Position numbers and translations under genes: made by a program. A DNA stretch of 64,000 nucleotides, taken from assembly GCA_947497265.1 (NCBI GenBank), contig CANMFP010000006.1:102397-166396 (forward strand). The letters are read 5' to 3'. How positions within the stretch are numbered: position 1 is the first letter of the stretch; every line of letters begins with the position of its first letter. Below, piece by piece: positions 1-9,805 of this stretch. The notes beneath the pieces were generated by a model that ran no database searches, was not told the origin of the DNA, and was given only the letters and a program-made list of their open reading frames with translations. This DNA comes from an uncultured Isoptericola sp. (lineage in GTDB: Bacteria; Actinomycetota; Actinomycetes; Actinomycetales; Cellulomonadaceae).

Positions 1-844
1 CGTCGTCGTGGACGACGCCTGGGGCGAACGGATGGCCGCGTCGGCCGGCGTCCCGGTCGAGACGGTGCGCACGCTGCCCGCCGAGGCGGACGCCCCCGCG
101 GCGGACTGGACGGTCTGCGACGTCGCCCCGCACGGCACGGGGTCGGCCTTCACGCTGACGCACACCGACGGCCGCTCGCTGCGGACCTCCACGTCGCTCC
201 CGGGCGGCTTCAACGTGGCGAACGCGGCGCTCGCCGTCGTCATGGTGCTGGCTTCCGGCGCCGCCCTGGAGGACGTCGCGGCCGCCCTCGAGGCCGCGGA
301 CGGGCTGTCCGCCCGGGTGCCCGGCCGCATGGAGGTGGTCGGCGCCGGTGGTGACGGGCACCCGCGCGTGGTCGTGGACTTCGCGCACAACACCGACGCG
401 CTCGAGCTCGCGCTGGCGGCGCTGCGGCCGACGACGGCGGGCCGCCTCGTCGTGGTCTTCGGGGCCACGGGCGACCGCGACCCGGGCAAGCGGCCCGCGA
501 TGGGAGCCGCGGCCGTGGCGGGCGCCGACGTCGTCGTGCTGACGGACGACGACCCGCACGACGAGGACGCCGCGAAGATCCGCTCCGAGGTGCTCCCCGG
601 GGCCGAGGCCGCCCGGGCGAGCGCCCGTGCGACGGGGCGCGACGTCGTCGTGCAGGAGGTCGCCCCCCGCGACGAGGCCATCCGGCGAGCCGTGCTGGAG
701 GCAGGTCCGGACGACACCGTGCTGGTCGCCGGGCGCGGCCACGAGACCATCCAGGAGGTCCGGGGCGTCGACGTCGCCCTGGACGACCGTGTCGAGGCCC
801 GCAGCGCCCTGCGTGCCCGTGCAGAGAGGACCCCTTCCGCATGA
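1..844 (+). CDS. murE: UDP-MurNAc-tripeptide synthetase MurE (5' truncated)
   Basis: Partial: the gene starts before the window, and about 280 C-terminal codons are present. MurE is a cytoplasmic Mur ligase that adds the third amino acid to UDP-MurNAc-L-Ala-D-Glu using ATP. Visible are the end of the central domain and the C-terminal ligase domain: GRMEVV, VVVDFAHNTDALE, VVFGATGDRDPGKRP and VLVAGRGHETIQ. The residue-3 specificity motif, DNPR in meso-DAP enzymes, reads DDPH here (TDDDPHDED), so the arginine that contacts the DAP carboxylate is missing. This suggests L-Lys or L-Orn as substrate. It overlaps murF by ATGA, the first of a chain of coupled dcw genes. Confidence 0.93.
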   Translation, partial: VVVDDAWGERMAASAGVPVETVRTLPAEADAPAADWTVCDVAPHGTGSAFTLTHTDGRSLRTSTSLPGGFNVANAALAVVMVLASGAALEDVAAALEAADGLSARVPGRMEVVGAGGDGHPRVVVDFAHNTDALELALAALRPTTAGRLVVVFGATGDRDPGKRPAMGAAAVAGADVVVLTDDDPHDEDAAKIRSEVLPGAEAARASARATGRDVVVQEVAPRDEAIRRAVLEAGPDDTVLVAGRGHETIQEVRGVDVALDDRVEARSALRARAERTPSA

Positions 845-2247
845 TCGAGCTCACTGCCGCCGAGGTGGCCGACGCGACGTCCGGGACGCTGCTCGCCGAG
901 GCCGGCGTGGCCGTGACCGGGCCCGTCGTCGTCGACTCGCGGCTGGTCGAGGCGGGGTCGCTCTTCGTCGCGGTGCCGGGGCAGAACGTCGACGGCCACG
1001 ACTTCGCGGCGGCAGCCGTCGCGGCCGGTGCCGCGCTCGTGCTGGCGACCCGACCGGTCGACGGCGTCCCGTGCGTCGTCGTGGGGGACGTCCAGGTCGC
1101 GCTCGGTGATCTCGCCCGCGTGGTGCTGGAGCGGGTGCGCGCGGCGGCGGAGGTCCGCGTGGTGGCCGTGACGGGTTCGGTCGGCAAGACGACCACGAAG
1201 GACCTGCTCGGCCAGCTCCTCGGGCCGGACGTGGGTCCGGAGGCGATCGTGGTGCCCGCCGGTTCCTTCAACAACGAGATCGGGCTGCCCCTGACCGTGC
1301 TGCGGGTCACCACCGCCACCCGGGTGCTGGTGCTGGAGATGGGCGCCGACGCGCCGGGCGACATCACCGCACTGACCCGGCTGGCCCCGCCGGACGTCGG
1401 GATCGTCCTCGCGGTCGGCACGGCACACCTGGGCCGGTTCGGCGACGTCGAGACGATCGCACGCACCAAGGGCGAGATGGTCGAGGGTGTCCGCCCGGGC
1501 GGGACGGCGGTCCTCAACGTGGACGACTCGCGGGTCGCCGCGATGGCCGCCCGGGCCGCCCCGACCACCGCCGTGGTCACCTTCGGCACGATCCCGGCGT
1601 CGAGCGTCCGCGCGCGCGACGTCGTCGTCGACGGCGGACGGGCACGGTTCACGCTGACCACCGCCGACGGCTCCGCCCCGGTGGCGCTGCGGCTCGTCGG
1701 CGCTCACCACGTGACCAACGCGCTCGCCGCTGCGGCGGCGGCTCTCGAGCTCGGTGTGCCCCTCGACGCGGTCGCCTCGCGGCTGTCGGAGGCCGGGCCG
1801 TTGAGCCCGCACCGCATGGCCGTCGTCGAGCGGTCGGACGGGGTGACGATCGTCGACGACTCCTACAACGCGAACCCGGACTCGATGCGGGCGGCGTTGC
1901 GTACGCTGGCCGTGATGGCGGGGCGCACCCGCCGGTCGGTCGCCGTCGTCGGTGAGATGCTCGAGCTCGGCGACGCCGCGCGCGTCGAGCACGACGCCAT
2001 CGGGCGGCTCGCCGTCCGGCTCAACGTCAAGCGCCTCGTCGTCGTCGGCGAGGGGGCGTACCACGTCCACGAGGGGGCCCAGCAGGAGGGCTCCTGGGGA
2101 GAGGAGTCGGTGTTCGTGCCTGATCTGGAGGCCGCGCGGGAGGTGCTCTCCGCCGAGCTGACCGAGGGCGACGTCGTCCTCGTCAAGGCGTCGCAGGGCT
2201 CCGGCCTGTGGCGGCTCGCCGACCAGCTCGTGGAGGCAGACGCGTGA
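841..2247 (+). CDS. murF: UDP-MurNAc-tripeptide D-Ala-D-Ala ligase MurF
   Basis: 468 aa, usual MurF length. It adds D-Ala-D-Ala to UDP-MurNAc-tripeptide, the last cytoplasmic step of pentapeptide synthesis. The N-terminal substrate domain is followed by an ATP-binding P-loop [10 protein letters not shown] near residues 111-120, the NNEIGLP segment, [12 protein letters not shown] and the C-terminal [12 protein letters not shown] motif. The ATG overlaps the murE stop (ATGA), and the stop is overlapped by the GTG of mraY. This order is the standard actinobacterial dcw order, so the assignment is firm. Confidence 0.97.
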   Translation: MIELTAAEVADATSGTLLAEAGVAVTGPVVVDSRLVEAGSLFVAVPGQNVDGHDFAAAAVAAGAALVLATRPVDGVPCVVVGDVQVALGDLARVVLERVRAAAEVRVVAVTGSVGKTTTKDLLGQLLGPDVGPEAIVVPAGSFNNEIGLPLTVLRVTTATRVLVLEMGADAPGDITALTRLAPPDVGIVLAVGTAHLGRFGDVETIARTKGEMVEGVRPGGTAVLNVDDSRVAAMAARAAPTTAVVTFGTIPASSVRARDVVVDGGRARFTLTTADGSAPVALRLVGAHHVTNALAAAAAALELGVPLDAVASRLSEAGPLSPHRMAVVERSDGVTIVDDSYNANPDSMRAALRTLAVMAGRTRRSVAVVGEMLELGDAARVEHDAIGRLAVRLNVKRLVVVGEGAYHVHEGAQQEGSWGEESVFVPDLEAAREVLSAELTEGDVVLVKASQGSGLWRLADQLVEADA

Positions 2248-3326
2248 TCGCGGTCCTCGCAGCCGCCGGCGTCTCGTTGCTGGTCGCGCTCCTCGGCACG
2301 CCCCTGTTCATCAAGTTCCTGGTGCGTCGCAACTACGGCCAGTTCGTCCGCCAGGACGGCCCGACGGCGCACTTCACCAAGCGCGGCACGCCCACCATGG
2401 GCGGCGTGGTCATCATCGGGGCCACGCTCCTGGGGGTGGCGGCGTCGATGATCTTCGCCGGTCGGCCACCGAGCGCCTCGGCGCTGCTGGCGCTGTACCT
2501 CATGACCGGCCTGGGGCTGGTCGGGTTCCTGGACGACTTCACCAAGATCCGCAAGCAGCGGTCGCTCGGTCTGACGGCGCGGGCCAAGATCATCGGCCAG
2601 GGGTTCGTCGGCATCTCCTTCGCGGTGCTGGCCCTGGAGTTCCCCAACGCGAACTCCCGGACGCCCGCCTCGACGCGGATCTCGTTCCTGCGCGACACCA
2701 ACCTGGACCTCGCCTTCGCCGGTGCGACCGTGGGCCTGCTCCTGTTCGTGATCTGGGCGAACTTCCTCATCACGGCCTGGTCGAACGCGGTGAACCTCAC
2801 CGACGGTCTCGACGGGCTGGCCACCGGGTCCTCGCTCATCGTGTTCGGTGCGTACGTGCTCGTCGGGATCTGGCAGCTCAACCAGTCGTGCCAGCGGGTC
2901 GCTGCGGCCGGACCGGGCTGCTACGAGGTCCGCGACCCGCAGGACCTCGCGATCGTCGCGGCCGCGATCATGGGCGCCTGCGTCGGCTTCCTGTGGTGGA
3001 ACGCGAGCCCGGCCAAGATCTTCATGGGCGACACCGGCTCGCTGGCCCTGGGTGGCGCGCTCGCCGGGCTGTCGATCCTCAGCCGTACCGAGATCCTCGC
3101 GGCGATCATCGGCGGCCTGTTCGTCATCATCGTGATGAGCGACATCATCCAGATCGGGTCGTTCAAGCTCACCGGCAAGCGGGTCTTCAAGATGGCGCCG
3201 CTGCATCACCACTTCGAGCTGTCCGGGTGGGGCGAGGTGACGATCGTCATCCGCTTCTGGCTCATCGCCGGGTTCTTCGCCGCGCTGGGGATGGGCGTCT
3301 TCTACGCCGAGTGGGTCGTCAGTTGA
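2244..3326 (+). CDS. mraY: Phospho-MurNAc-pentapeptide transferase MraY
   Basis: 360 aa polytopic membrane enzyme that transfers phospho-MurNAc-pentapeptide to undecaprenyl phosphate to form lipid I. The start is set at GTG 2244, which overlaps the murF stop (GTGA) and gives the normal family length; a start 12 codons upstream would extend deeper into murF. Family motifs are present: FLDDFTK with the Asp pair near residues 97-98, [25 protein letters not shown] and PLHHHFE near the C terminus. About ten hydrophobic segments can be counted. Cotranscribed with its Mur-ligase neighbours. Confidence 0.97.
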   Translation: MIAVLAAAGVSLLVALLGTPLFIKFLVRRNYGQFVRQDGPTAHFTKRGTPTMGGVVIIGATLLGVAASMIFAGRPPSASALLALYLMTGLGLVGFLDDFTKIRKQRSLGLTARAKIIGQGFVGISFAVLALEFPNANSRTPASTRISFLRDTNLDLAFAGATVGLLLFVIWANFLITAWSNAVNLTDGLDGLATGSSLIVFGAYVLVGIWQLNQSCQRVAAAGPGCYEVRDPQDLAIVAAAIMGACVGFLWWNASPAKIFMGDTGSLALGGALAGLSILSRTEILAAIIGGLFVIIVMSDIIQIGSFKLTGKRVFKMAPLHHHFELSGWGEVTIVIRFWLIAGFFAALGMGVFYAEWVVS

Positions 3327-4744
3327 CCGGATCGTCCGGGCCGGTGGACGGAGCGCGCGTGCTGGTGGCCGGGCTCGGGGTGACCGGGCGGGCCGTGGTC
3401 GCCGCCCTGTCCGGGCGCGCGGCGTCCGTGGTCACGGTGGACGCCCGCGCCCAGGACGCCGACGTCGTGGGTGCCGACGCGACGGACGCCGCGGTCGCCG
3501 AGCGGCTCGTGGCGGCGGCCGACCTCGTGGTGGCGTCGCCGGGCTGGCCCCCGTCGGCAGCGCTGCTGACGGCGGCGCGGACGGCCGGCGTGCCGGTGTG
3601 GAGCGAGGTGGAGCTGGCGTGGCGGCTGCGCGCCGGCGCCCCGTGGCTCGCGGTGACGGGCACCAACGGCAAGACCACCACCGTGCGGATGCTGGCGTCC
3701 ATCCTCACCGCGGCGGGCCTGCGGACCGCCGCGGTGGGCAACGTGGGCACCCCCGTGCTGGCCGCGGCGCAGGACACCGACCTCGACGTGCTCGCCGTGG
3801 AGCTCTCCAGCTTCCAGCTGCACCACACGGTCTCGATGGAGGTCGAGGCCGGCGCCGTGCTCAACGTGGCGGCCGACCACCTCGACTGGCACGGCTCGCC
3901 GGAGGCGTACGCCGCCGCCAAGGGCCGGGTCTACCGCGGGGCGCGGGTGGCGTGCGTGTACAACGTGGCGGACCCGCGCACCGAGCAGCTGGTGCGCGAC
4001 GCGGACGTCGCGGAGGGAGCGCTCGCGGTCGGGTTCACCCTCGGTGCGCCCGGACCGGGACAGGTCGGCGTCGTCGAGGGGGTCCTCGTGGACCGCGCCT
4101 TCCACGCACCGGCCGACGCCCGGGACCGGTTGCGCACCGCCGCGGAGCTGGGGACCCTCGACGACCTGGCGCACCTCGGGCCCGACGGCGCGCCGCCGCA
4201 CGTCGTCGCCGACGCCCTCGCCGCCGCGGCGCTCGCCCGGGCGCACGGTGTCGAGGCGCGTGCCGTGCGTGACGGCCTGCGAGCCTTCCGCCCGGACGCC
4301 CACCGTGCCGCCGTCGTCCGCCACCTCGACGGCGTGGCCTACGTCGACGACTCGAAGGCCACCAACGCGCACGCGGCCGCGGCCGCGCTGGCGGCCTGCC
4401 CGCCCGGCACCGCCGTGTGGATCGCCGGCGGGCTCGCCAAGGGCGCGTCCTTCGACGACCTGGTCGCGAGCCGCGCGGACCGGCTGCGTGCCGCCGTCGT
4501 CATCGGCACGGACCCGGCGCCGTGGACCGACGCGCTGGCCCGACACGCACCCGAGATCCCCGTCGTCGTGGTCGATCCCGGCGACACTGGCACCGTGATG
4601 TACCGGGCGGTGGGAGCCGCACGGGAGGTCGCCGTCCCCGGCGACACCGTGCTGCTCGCCCCGGCGGGGGCGTCCATGGACCAGTTCTCGTCCTACGCCG
4701 AACGGGGTGACGCGTTCGCCGCGGCGGTGCAGGACCTGGCGTAG
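3323..4744 (+). CDS. murD: UDP-MurNAc-L-Ala:D-Glu ligase MurD
   Basis: 473 aa from a proposed TTG start at 3323 that overlaps the mraY stop as TTGA, matching the overlaps throughout this operon; an in-frame GTG at 3344 is the alternative. MurD adds D-Glu to UDP-MurNAc-L-Ala. The protein begins with a Rossmann-like segment ([10 protein letters not shown]), then the ATP P-loop [10 protein letters not shown] near residues 111-120, the ELSSFQL and [11 protein letters not shown] segments, and DDSKATN in the C-terminal domain. The use of TTG is inferred from spacing and overlap, not proven. Confidence 0.95.
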   Translation: MTGSSGPVDGARVLVAGLGVTGRAVVAALSGRAASVVTVDARAQDADVVGADATDAAVAERLVAAADLVVASPGWPPSAALLTAARTAGVPVWSEVELAWRLRAGAPWLAVTGTNGKTTTVRMLASILTAAGLRTAAVGNVGTPVLAAAQDTDLDVLAVELSSFQLHHTVSMEVEAGAVLNVAADHLDWHGSPEAYAAAKGRVYRGARVACVYNVADPRTEQLVRDADVAEGALAVGFTLGAPGPGQVGVVEGVLVDRAFHAPADARDRLRTAAELGTLDDLAHLGPDGAPPHVVADALAAAALARAHGVEARAVRDGLRAFRPDAHRAAVVRHLDGVAYVDDSKATNAHAAAAALAACPPGTAVWIAGGLAKGASFDDLVASRADRLRAAVVIGTDPAPWTDALARHAPEIPVVVVDPGDTGTVMYRAVGAAREVAVPGDTVLLAPAGASMDQFSSYAERGDAFAAAVQDLA

Positions 4745-4752
4745 GGAGCACG

Positions 4753-5988
4753 ATGGCGGTCACCCAGGGGGTGCGGCGAGGCACGGAAAGGCCGTGGCTC
4801 GGGCAGTGGAACTCCGCCGCCACCAGCTACTACCTGCTCGTGGGCGCCACCGGGCTCCTGCTGGTGATCGGGCTGATCATGGTGCTGTCGAGCACCACCG
4901 TCACGTCGATCGCCGCGGGCGACTCGCCGTACACGGCCGGCCTGGACCAGGCGCGCTTCGCGCTGATCGGCATCCCGTTCATGATCCTGGCGATGCGCCT
5001 GCCGCTGCGCTGGTACAAACGTCTCGCCTGGCCCGCCCTCGTCGCGGCGATCGCTCTCCAGTCCCTCACGCTGGTCCCGGCGCTCGGTCTCGGGGCGGGC
5101 GGCAACGTCGGCTGGGTGCGCCTGGGCGGGATCGTCGTGCAGCCCGCCGAGGTGAGCAAGCTGGCGCTGGCGCTGTGGCTCGGTGCCGTGCTCGGCCGCA
5201 AGCAGCACCTGCTGGGCTCGTGGGGGCACGCGTTCCTCCCGGCGGTCCCGGGTGCCCTCGTCCTGCTCGGCCTGGTGCTGGCCGGCCACGACCTGGGCAC
5301 CATGCTCGTGATGGCCGGGCTGGTGGCAGGGGCGCTGTGGGTCGCCGGGGCGCCGTCGAAGATGCTGGTCCTCGGCGGTGCCGTCGCGACCTTCGTCGTC
5401 GTCGCGTTCTTCGTCGTCGGCAACACGAACCGCATCGGGCGCATCATGACGACCTACGGCGGCTGCACCGACCCGCAGGGTGAGTGCTACCAGTCGCTGC
5501 ACGGCCTGTGGGGCCTCGGCACCGGCGGGCTCTTCGGCGTCGGGCTCGGGGCGAGCCGGGAGAAGTGGCGGTACCTGCCGGAGGCGCACAACGACTTCAT
5601 CTACGCGGTCATCGGCGAGGAGCTCGGGCTGCTGGGCACCCTCCTGGTGCTCGCGCTGTTCGCCGTGCTCGGGGTGGCGATGGCCCGGGTGGTCCGCCGG
5701 CACCCCGACCCGTTCGTGAAGATCACCACGGCGGCTGTCGCCTGCTGGGTCGTGGGGCAGGCGTTCCTCAACATCGGCGTCGTCGTGGGGGTGTTCCCCG
5801 TCATCGGCGTGCCCCTGCCGCTCGTCTCGGCGGGCGGGTCGGCCCTGGTGGCGACCATGGTCGCGCTCGGGATGGTGATCAGCTTTGCGCGGTCCGAGCC
5901 CGGCGCGCCCGAGGCCTTCGCCGCCCGTGGCGGAGTGGTGCGGCGATCGCTGACGGTGCTCGGCCGGGGGCGCCGCGCGGGCCGGTAG
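4753..5988 (+). CDS. ftsW: Septal peptidoglycan polymerase FtsW (SEDS family)
   Basis: 411 aa integral membrane glycosyltransferase of the SEDS family. With its cognate class B PBP it polymerises lipid II at the septum. About ten hydrophobic segments are visible, as are SEDS signatures WVRLGGIVVQPAEVSKLALAL, GHDLGT, the extracellular segment ending in EAHNDFIYAVIGEELGL, and GVPLPLVSAGGSA near the C terminus. RodA is the paralogue, but the dcw position between murD and murG supports FtsW. ATG follows the murD stop by 8 nt with an AGGGAG ribosome site in the gap. Confidence 0.95.
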   Translation: MAVTQGVRRGTERPWLGQWNSAATSYYLLVGATGLLLVIGLIMVLSSTTVTSIAAGDSPYTAGLDQARFALIGIPFMILAMRLPLRWYKRLAWPALVAAIALQSLTLVPALGLGAGGNVGWVRLGGIVVQPAEVSKLALALWLGAVLGRKQHLLGSWGHAFLPAVPGALVLLGLVLAGHDLGTMLVMAGLVAGALWVAGAPSKMLVLGGAVATFVVVAFFVVGNTNRIGRIMTTYGGCTDPQGECYQSLHGLWGLGTGGLFGVGLGASREKWRYLPEAHNDFIYAVIGEELGLLGTLLVLALFAVLGVAMARVVRRHPDPFVKITTAAVACWVVGQAFLNIGVVVGVFPVIGVPLPLVSAGGSALVATMVALGMVISFARSEPGAPEAFAARGGVVRRSLTVLGRGRRAGR

Positions 5989-5998
5989 GGTCCGGCGT
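5986..5998 (+). promoter_or_regulatory. Putative internal leaderless promoter of murG
   Basis: A TAGGGT hexamer at 5986-5991, overlapping the ftsW stop, ends 7 nt before the murG GTG. That is the spacing of a -10 element for transcription starting at the start codon. No ribosome site is evident in front of this GTG. Confidence 0.45.
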
Positions 5999-7150
5999 GT
6001 GAACTCCTCCTCCGTACGATCCGTCGTGCTGGCCGGCGGCGGGACCGCCGGCCACGTCAACCCCCTCCTGGCCGTCGCGGACGAGCTGCGCGCACGGGAG
6101 CCCGAGGCATCGTTCCTCGTGCTGGGCACCGCCGCCGGTCTCGAGGCCGACCTGGTCCCCGCCCGCGGCTACGAGCTGCGCGAGATCCCGCGCGTCCCGC
6201 TCCCGCGCCGTCCCAGCGTCGACCTCCTGCGCCTGCCCGGCCGGCTCGGGTCGGCCGTGAAGGCCGCCGAGGCGGCGATCGACGAGATCGGTGCCCGCGC
6301 CGTCGTCGGCTTCGGCGGGTACGTCTCGACGCCCGCCTACCTCGCGGCCCGCCGCCGCGGCGTCCCCGTGGTCATCCACGAGCAGAACGCGCGACCGGGC
6401 CTGGCGAACCGTCTCGGTGCCCGCTGGGCCGCGGCCGTGGGGACCACGTTCGCCGAGACCGCGCTGCCGGGCGCGACCTGCGTCGGGCTCCCGCTGCGGG
6501 CGGAGATCGCCGCGCTGGTCGACGAGCGCGAGCGCGACGCCGCCGCCGCGCGCCGGCGTGCGGCCGAGGCGCTCGGCCTCGACCCGACGCTGCCCACGCT
6601 CCTGGTCACCGGCGGTTCGTCGGGTGCCCTGCGCGTCAACGAGGCCGTCGCGGGCGCGGCGGACGCGCTGCTCGGCGCCGGTCTGCAGGTGCTGCACCTG
6701 ACCGGCCGGGACAAGTCCACGCCCGTGCGTGCCGCGGTCGACGAGGCGGTCTCCGCCGGCGGGCATGACGCGGCGCGCTACCAGGTGCGCGAATACCTGT
6801 CCGAGATGCACCAGGCGCTCGCGGCCTGCGATCTCGTGGTGGCACGGTCCGGGGCGGGGACGGTCTGCGAGCTGACGGCCCTGGGGCTGCCCGCCGTGTA
6901 CGTCCCGCTGCCGATCGGCAACGGCGAGCAGCGGCTCAACGCCTCCGGGGTCGTGGGTGCCGGCGGCGGGCTGCTGGTCGACGACGCCGAGCTCGACGCC
7001 GCCTGGGTCGCCGCGCACGTGCCTCCGCTCGTCGGGGACCGGGAGCGCCTCGCGGCGATGTCGGCGGCCGCGGGCTCCGTCGGAGTGCGTGACGCCGCTG
7101 CCCGGATGGCGGACCTGGTGGCCGACGCCGCGGCGGGCGGCGCGCGATGA
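5999..7150 (+). CDS. murG: Lipid II synthase MurG (GlcNAc transferase)
   Basis: 383 aa peripheral membrane GT28 glycosyltransferase that adds GlcNAc to lipid I to give lipid II. The N-terminal glycine-rich loop GGGTAGHVNPLLAVADEL, the VVGFGGYVS segment and HEQNARPGLANR are typical of the acceptor domain. The UDP-GlcNAc domain carries VTGGSSGALRVN, ARSGAGTVCEL and PIGNGEQRLNA. The GTG start follows ftsW by 10 nt, and a possible -10 hexamer sits just upstream, so murG may also be read from its own promoter. The stop overlaps murC by ATGA. Confidence 0.96.
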   Translation: MNSSSVRSVVLAGGGTAGHVNPLLAVADELRAREPEASFLVLGTAAGLEADLVPARGYELREIPRVPLPRRPSVDLLRLPGRLGSAVKAAEAAIDEIGARAVVGFGGYVSTPAYLAARRRGVPVVIHEQNARPGLANRLGARWAAAVGTTFAETALPGATCVGLPLRAEIAALVDERERDAAAARRRAAEALGLDPTLPTLLVTGGSSGALRVNEAVAGAADALLGAGLQVLHLTGRDKSTPVRAAVDEAVSAGGHDAARYQVREYLSEMHQALAACDLVVARSGAGTVCELTALGLPAVYVPLPIGNGEQRLNASGVVGAGGGLLVDDAELDAAWVAAHVPPLVGDRERLAAMSAAAGSVGVRDAAARMADLVADAAAGGAR

Positions 7151-8664
7151 GTGGCCCGGGGTCGGGCAGCGCCCCGGTGCCCGTGACGGAGCTCGGCCGC
7201 GTGCACCTGATCGGCGTGGGCGGAGCCGGCGTCTCCGTGGTGGCGCGGCTCCTCGCGGCTCGCGGTCTCGACGTGCAGGGTTCCGACGCCGTCCGGAGCC
7301 CCGCGCTCGACGCGCTCGAGTCCGACGGGGTGCGGGTGTGGGTGGGCCATGACGCCGGCCACGTGGTCGACGCGACGGGGGCGGCGCGGGTCGACACCGT
7401 CGTGGTGTCCTCCGCGGTCCGCCCGGACAACCCGGAGCTGACGGCGGCACGAGCGGCCGGCGTGCGGGTGCTGCACCGCTCGGAGGCCCTCGCCGCCTTG
7501 ATGGCCGGTCGGCGGGGGGTCGCGGTCGCCGGGGCGCACGGGAAGACCACGACGTCCGCGATGGTCGCGACCGTCCTGCGCGCCGGCGGTCTGGACCCGT
7601 CGTTCGCGATCGGCGGGACGGTGCGCGTCCGCGACGACGGCGGCGGCGAGCAGGCCGTCCCCGGCGGCCATGCCGGAGCGTCGGACCTGGTCGTCGCGGA
7701 GGCCGACGAGTCGGACGGCTCGTTCCTCAACTACGCGCCGACGGTGGCGGTCGTGACGAACGTGGAGGCCGACCACCTCGACCACTACGGCTCGCAGGAG
7801 GCGTTCGAGCAGGCGTTCGTCGACTTCGCCGCGCGGATCACGCCGGACGGGTGGCTGGTGGCCTGTGCCGACGACCCCGGCTCGGCGCGGCTCGCGGCCG
7901 CGCACCGGGAGGCCGGCGGTCGTGTCGTGACGTACGGCACCGCTGCAGGGGCCGACGTCGTCGTGCGGGACGTCGTGGTCGGTGCCGGGACGGTGCGCGC
8001 GACCGTGGGCGGAGGGCTGCTCGGCCCCGGTGAGCACGTGCTGGACCTGGCGGTGCCGGGCGCGCACAACGTCCTCAACGCCACCGCCGCCGTCGTCACC
8101 GCCGTGCTCCTCGGGGTCGCCCCCGCCGAGGCCGTGCGCGGTGCGGCGGAGTTCGTCGGCACGGGGCGGCGCTTCGAGCCCAAGGGTGCGGCGGACGGCG
8201 TCCGCGTCTTCGACAGTTACGACCACCACCCCACCGAGGTCGAGGCGCTGCTGCGTGCCGCGCGACCCGCGGCGGGGGAGGGCCGGGTGCTCGTGCTCTT
8301 CCAGCCGCACCTGTACTCGCGGACCCGGGCCTTCGCGGACCGCTTCGCGTCGGCGTTGGAGCTGGCGGACGAGGTCGTCGTGACGGGTGTCTACCGCGCC
8401 CGGGAGGACGTCGACCCGACCGTCACGGCGCGCACGATCACCGACCTGTCCGACGGCACGCTCTCGGGCGGGTCCCTGCAGCCGGTCGAGGACCGGTTCG
8501 CGGCGGCGGACGCCGTCGCCGACCTGGCGCGTCCCGGCGACCTCCTGATCACGGTCGGAGCAGGTGACGTCACCGAGCTCGCCGATGTGATCCTGGCCCG
8601 GCTCCGCGCCCGGCCCGGCGTGGCGGGTCCCGGCGGGAGGCCCGACGGCGCGACCATGGGGTGA
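7147..8664 (+). CDS. murC: UDP-N-acetylmuramate:L-alanine ligase MurC
   Basis: 505 aa Mur ligase that adds L-Ala to UDP-MurNAc, the first peptide-stem step. It has an N-terminal glycine-rich Rossmann motif (LIGVGGAGVSVVARLL near residues 21-36), a P-loop AGAHGKTTT near residues 128-136, EADESDGSF, NVEADHLDHYGS and a C-terminal SYDHHPTEVEALL motif; most family members have YAHHPTE or YGHHPTE at that site. Start overlaps murG (ATGA) and stop overlaps ftsQ (GTGA). Placing murC after murG is the usual order in this phylum. Confidence 0.96.
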   Translation: MSGPGSGSAPVPVTELGRVHLIGVGGAGVSVVARLLAARGLDVQGSDAVRSPALDALESDGVRVWVGHDAGHVVDATGAARVDTVVVSSAVRPDNPELTAARAAGVRVLHRSEALAALMAGRRGVAVAGAHGKTTTSAMVATVLRAGGLDPSFAIGGTVRVRDDGGGEQAVPGGHAGASDLVVAEADESDGSFLNYAPTVAVVTNVEADHLDHYGSQEAFEQAFVDFAARITPDGWLVACADDPGSARLAAAHREAGGRVVTYGTAAGADVVVRDVVVGAGTVRATVGGGLLGPGEHVLDLAVPGAHNVLNATAAVVTAVLLGVAPAEAVRGAAEFVGTGRRFEPKGAADGVRVFDSYDHHPTEVEALLRAARPAAGEGRVLVLFQPHLYSRTRAFADRFASALELADEVVVTGVYRAREDVDPTVTARTITDLSDGTLSGGSLQPVEDRFAAADAVADLARPGDLLITVGAGDVTELADVILARLRARPGVAGPGGRPDGATMG

Positions 8665-9641
8665 TGCGCCCGCCACCACGTCCTCGCACGTCCCAGCGTC
8701 CGTCGCGCCCGGCGGCGGGCGCCGGCTCGGCGGGGAGCCCGGCGCGCCCGAGGCCGGAGAAGGGCAAGGGGTCGGCGACCTCGCAGCCGTCGGGCCGGCC
8801 CGGGTCGGCCCGCTCGCCGGGCCGGTCCCTGGAGCGTTCGACGGGCAGCGCGGCGAGCGCCGGCAGCGCGGCGAGCCCGAGCGATGCAGGGGCGGGTGCG
8901 CCCGGCCGGGTCTCCTCGGCGATGGCCGACCGGCTCGCCGAGCGCTCGGCGATGCGACGTCACCGCTCGTGGCGCGTGGTGGTCGCGCTCGTGCTCGTGC
9001 TCGCCCTGCTCGGTGGTGCGGGGTGGGTGGCCGGCTGGTCCGACCTGCTGGCACTCGAGCGCAGCGAGGTGAGCGTGTCCGGCGAGGGGACCACGGTCGA
9101 CGCGGACGCGGTCCGCGAGGTGGTCGAGGCCTCGGCCGGGACGCCGCTGCTGCGGATCGACAGCGGTGCGATGCGCCGTGAGATCCTCGGCTTGCGCGGT
9201 GTCAAGGACGTGAGCGTCGAACGCTCGTGGCCGCAGGGGATGGACGTGGTGCTCACCTCGCGCGAGCCCGTGGCGGCGGTGCCCGACGGCGGCCGCTACG
9301 TGCTGGTCGACGCGGAGGGTGTGCACGTGGGGTCGCGCCAGAAGGCTCCCCGGAGGCTGCCCGTGGTCTCGGTCCCGCTCGACGACGAGTCGGTGGGCAG
9401 CCTGCAGGCGGCGCTGGCCGTCGTCGCCGCTCTGCCGACGCACCTGGCCCGTGAGGTCGAGCAGGTCAGCGCACAGACGCAGGACGACGTGGAGACCGTC
9501 CTGCGTGACGGCGTGAGCGTGCGCTGGGGCGGGGCCGGCAGCCTCCCGCTGAAGGTGGAGGTCGTCCAGACCCTGCGCGAGGTCGCGAAGGACGCCGGGG
9601 TGATCGACGTGTCGTCGCCGGAGCTCCCGGTGACCCGGTGA
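8661..9641 (+). CDS. ftsQ: Cell division protein FtsQ
   Basis: 326 aa bitopic divisome protein. Residues 1 to about 103 form a long Ser/Ala/Pro/Arg/Gly-rich, probably disordered cytoplasmic tail. One transmembrane helix follows (about 105-125, VVVALVLVLALLGGAGW), then an extracytoplasmic POTRA-like domain containing LLRIDSGAMRREILGLRGVKDVSVERSWP in two contiguous parts, followed by the beta domain. FtsQ scaffolds FtsL and FtsB/DivIC and regulates the septal synthase. The start GTG overlaps the murC stop (GTGA); an ATG one codon later is equivalent. The tail is long compared with E. coli FtsQ, but long tails are usual in actinobacteria. Confidence 0.93.
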   Translation: MMRPPPRPRTSQRPSRPAAGAGSAGSPARPRPEKGKGSATSQPSGRPGSARSPGRSLERSTGSAASAGSAASPSDAGAGAPGRVSSAMADRLAERSAMRRHRSWRVVVALVLVLALLGGAGWVAGWSDLLALERSEVSVSGEGTTVDADAVREVVEASAGTPLLRIDSGAMRREILGLRGVKDVSVERSWPQGMDVVLTSREPVAAVPDGGRYVLVDAEGVHVGSRQKAPRRLPVVSVPLDDESVGSLQAALAVVAALPTHLAREVEQVSAQTQDDVETVLRDGVSVRWGGAGSLPLKVEVVQTLREVAKDAGVIDVSSPELPVTR

Positions 9642-9714
9642 GGCTGAGCGGTCGCGACACGCCGGGCCACGTCCGGCGGGCGCCGGTCCGGGCGACCTAC
9701 CGTCGTCACAGCAG

Positions 9715-9755
9715 CAACCTGACATAACTCTCACCTTCAACTACAACCTGAAGGT
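9715..9755 (+). promoter_or_regulatory. Inverted and direct repeat upstream of ftsZ, candidate FtsR (MerR-type) operator
   Basis: ACCTTCA at 9733-9739 and TGAAGGT at 9749-9755 form a 7-bp perfect dyad with a 9-nt spacer. CAACCTGA also occurs twice, at 9715-9722 and 9744-9751. The site lies in the only long gap of the cluster (9642-9805) and is more A+T-rich than its surroundings. In Corynebacterium the conserved actinobacterial MerR-family regulator FtsR activates ftsZ from an upstream site. Assigning this dyad to FtsR is inference. I could not fix a -35/-10 pair here. Confidence 0.4.
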
Positions 9756-9805
9756 TGGACGACGACGGTGGGGTCAGGACCCGGAACGACCCGAGAGGCA
9801 ACGAC

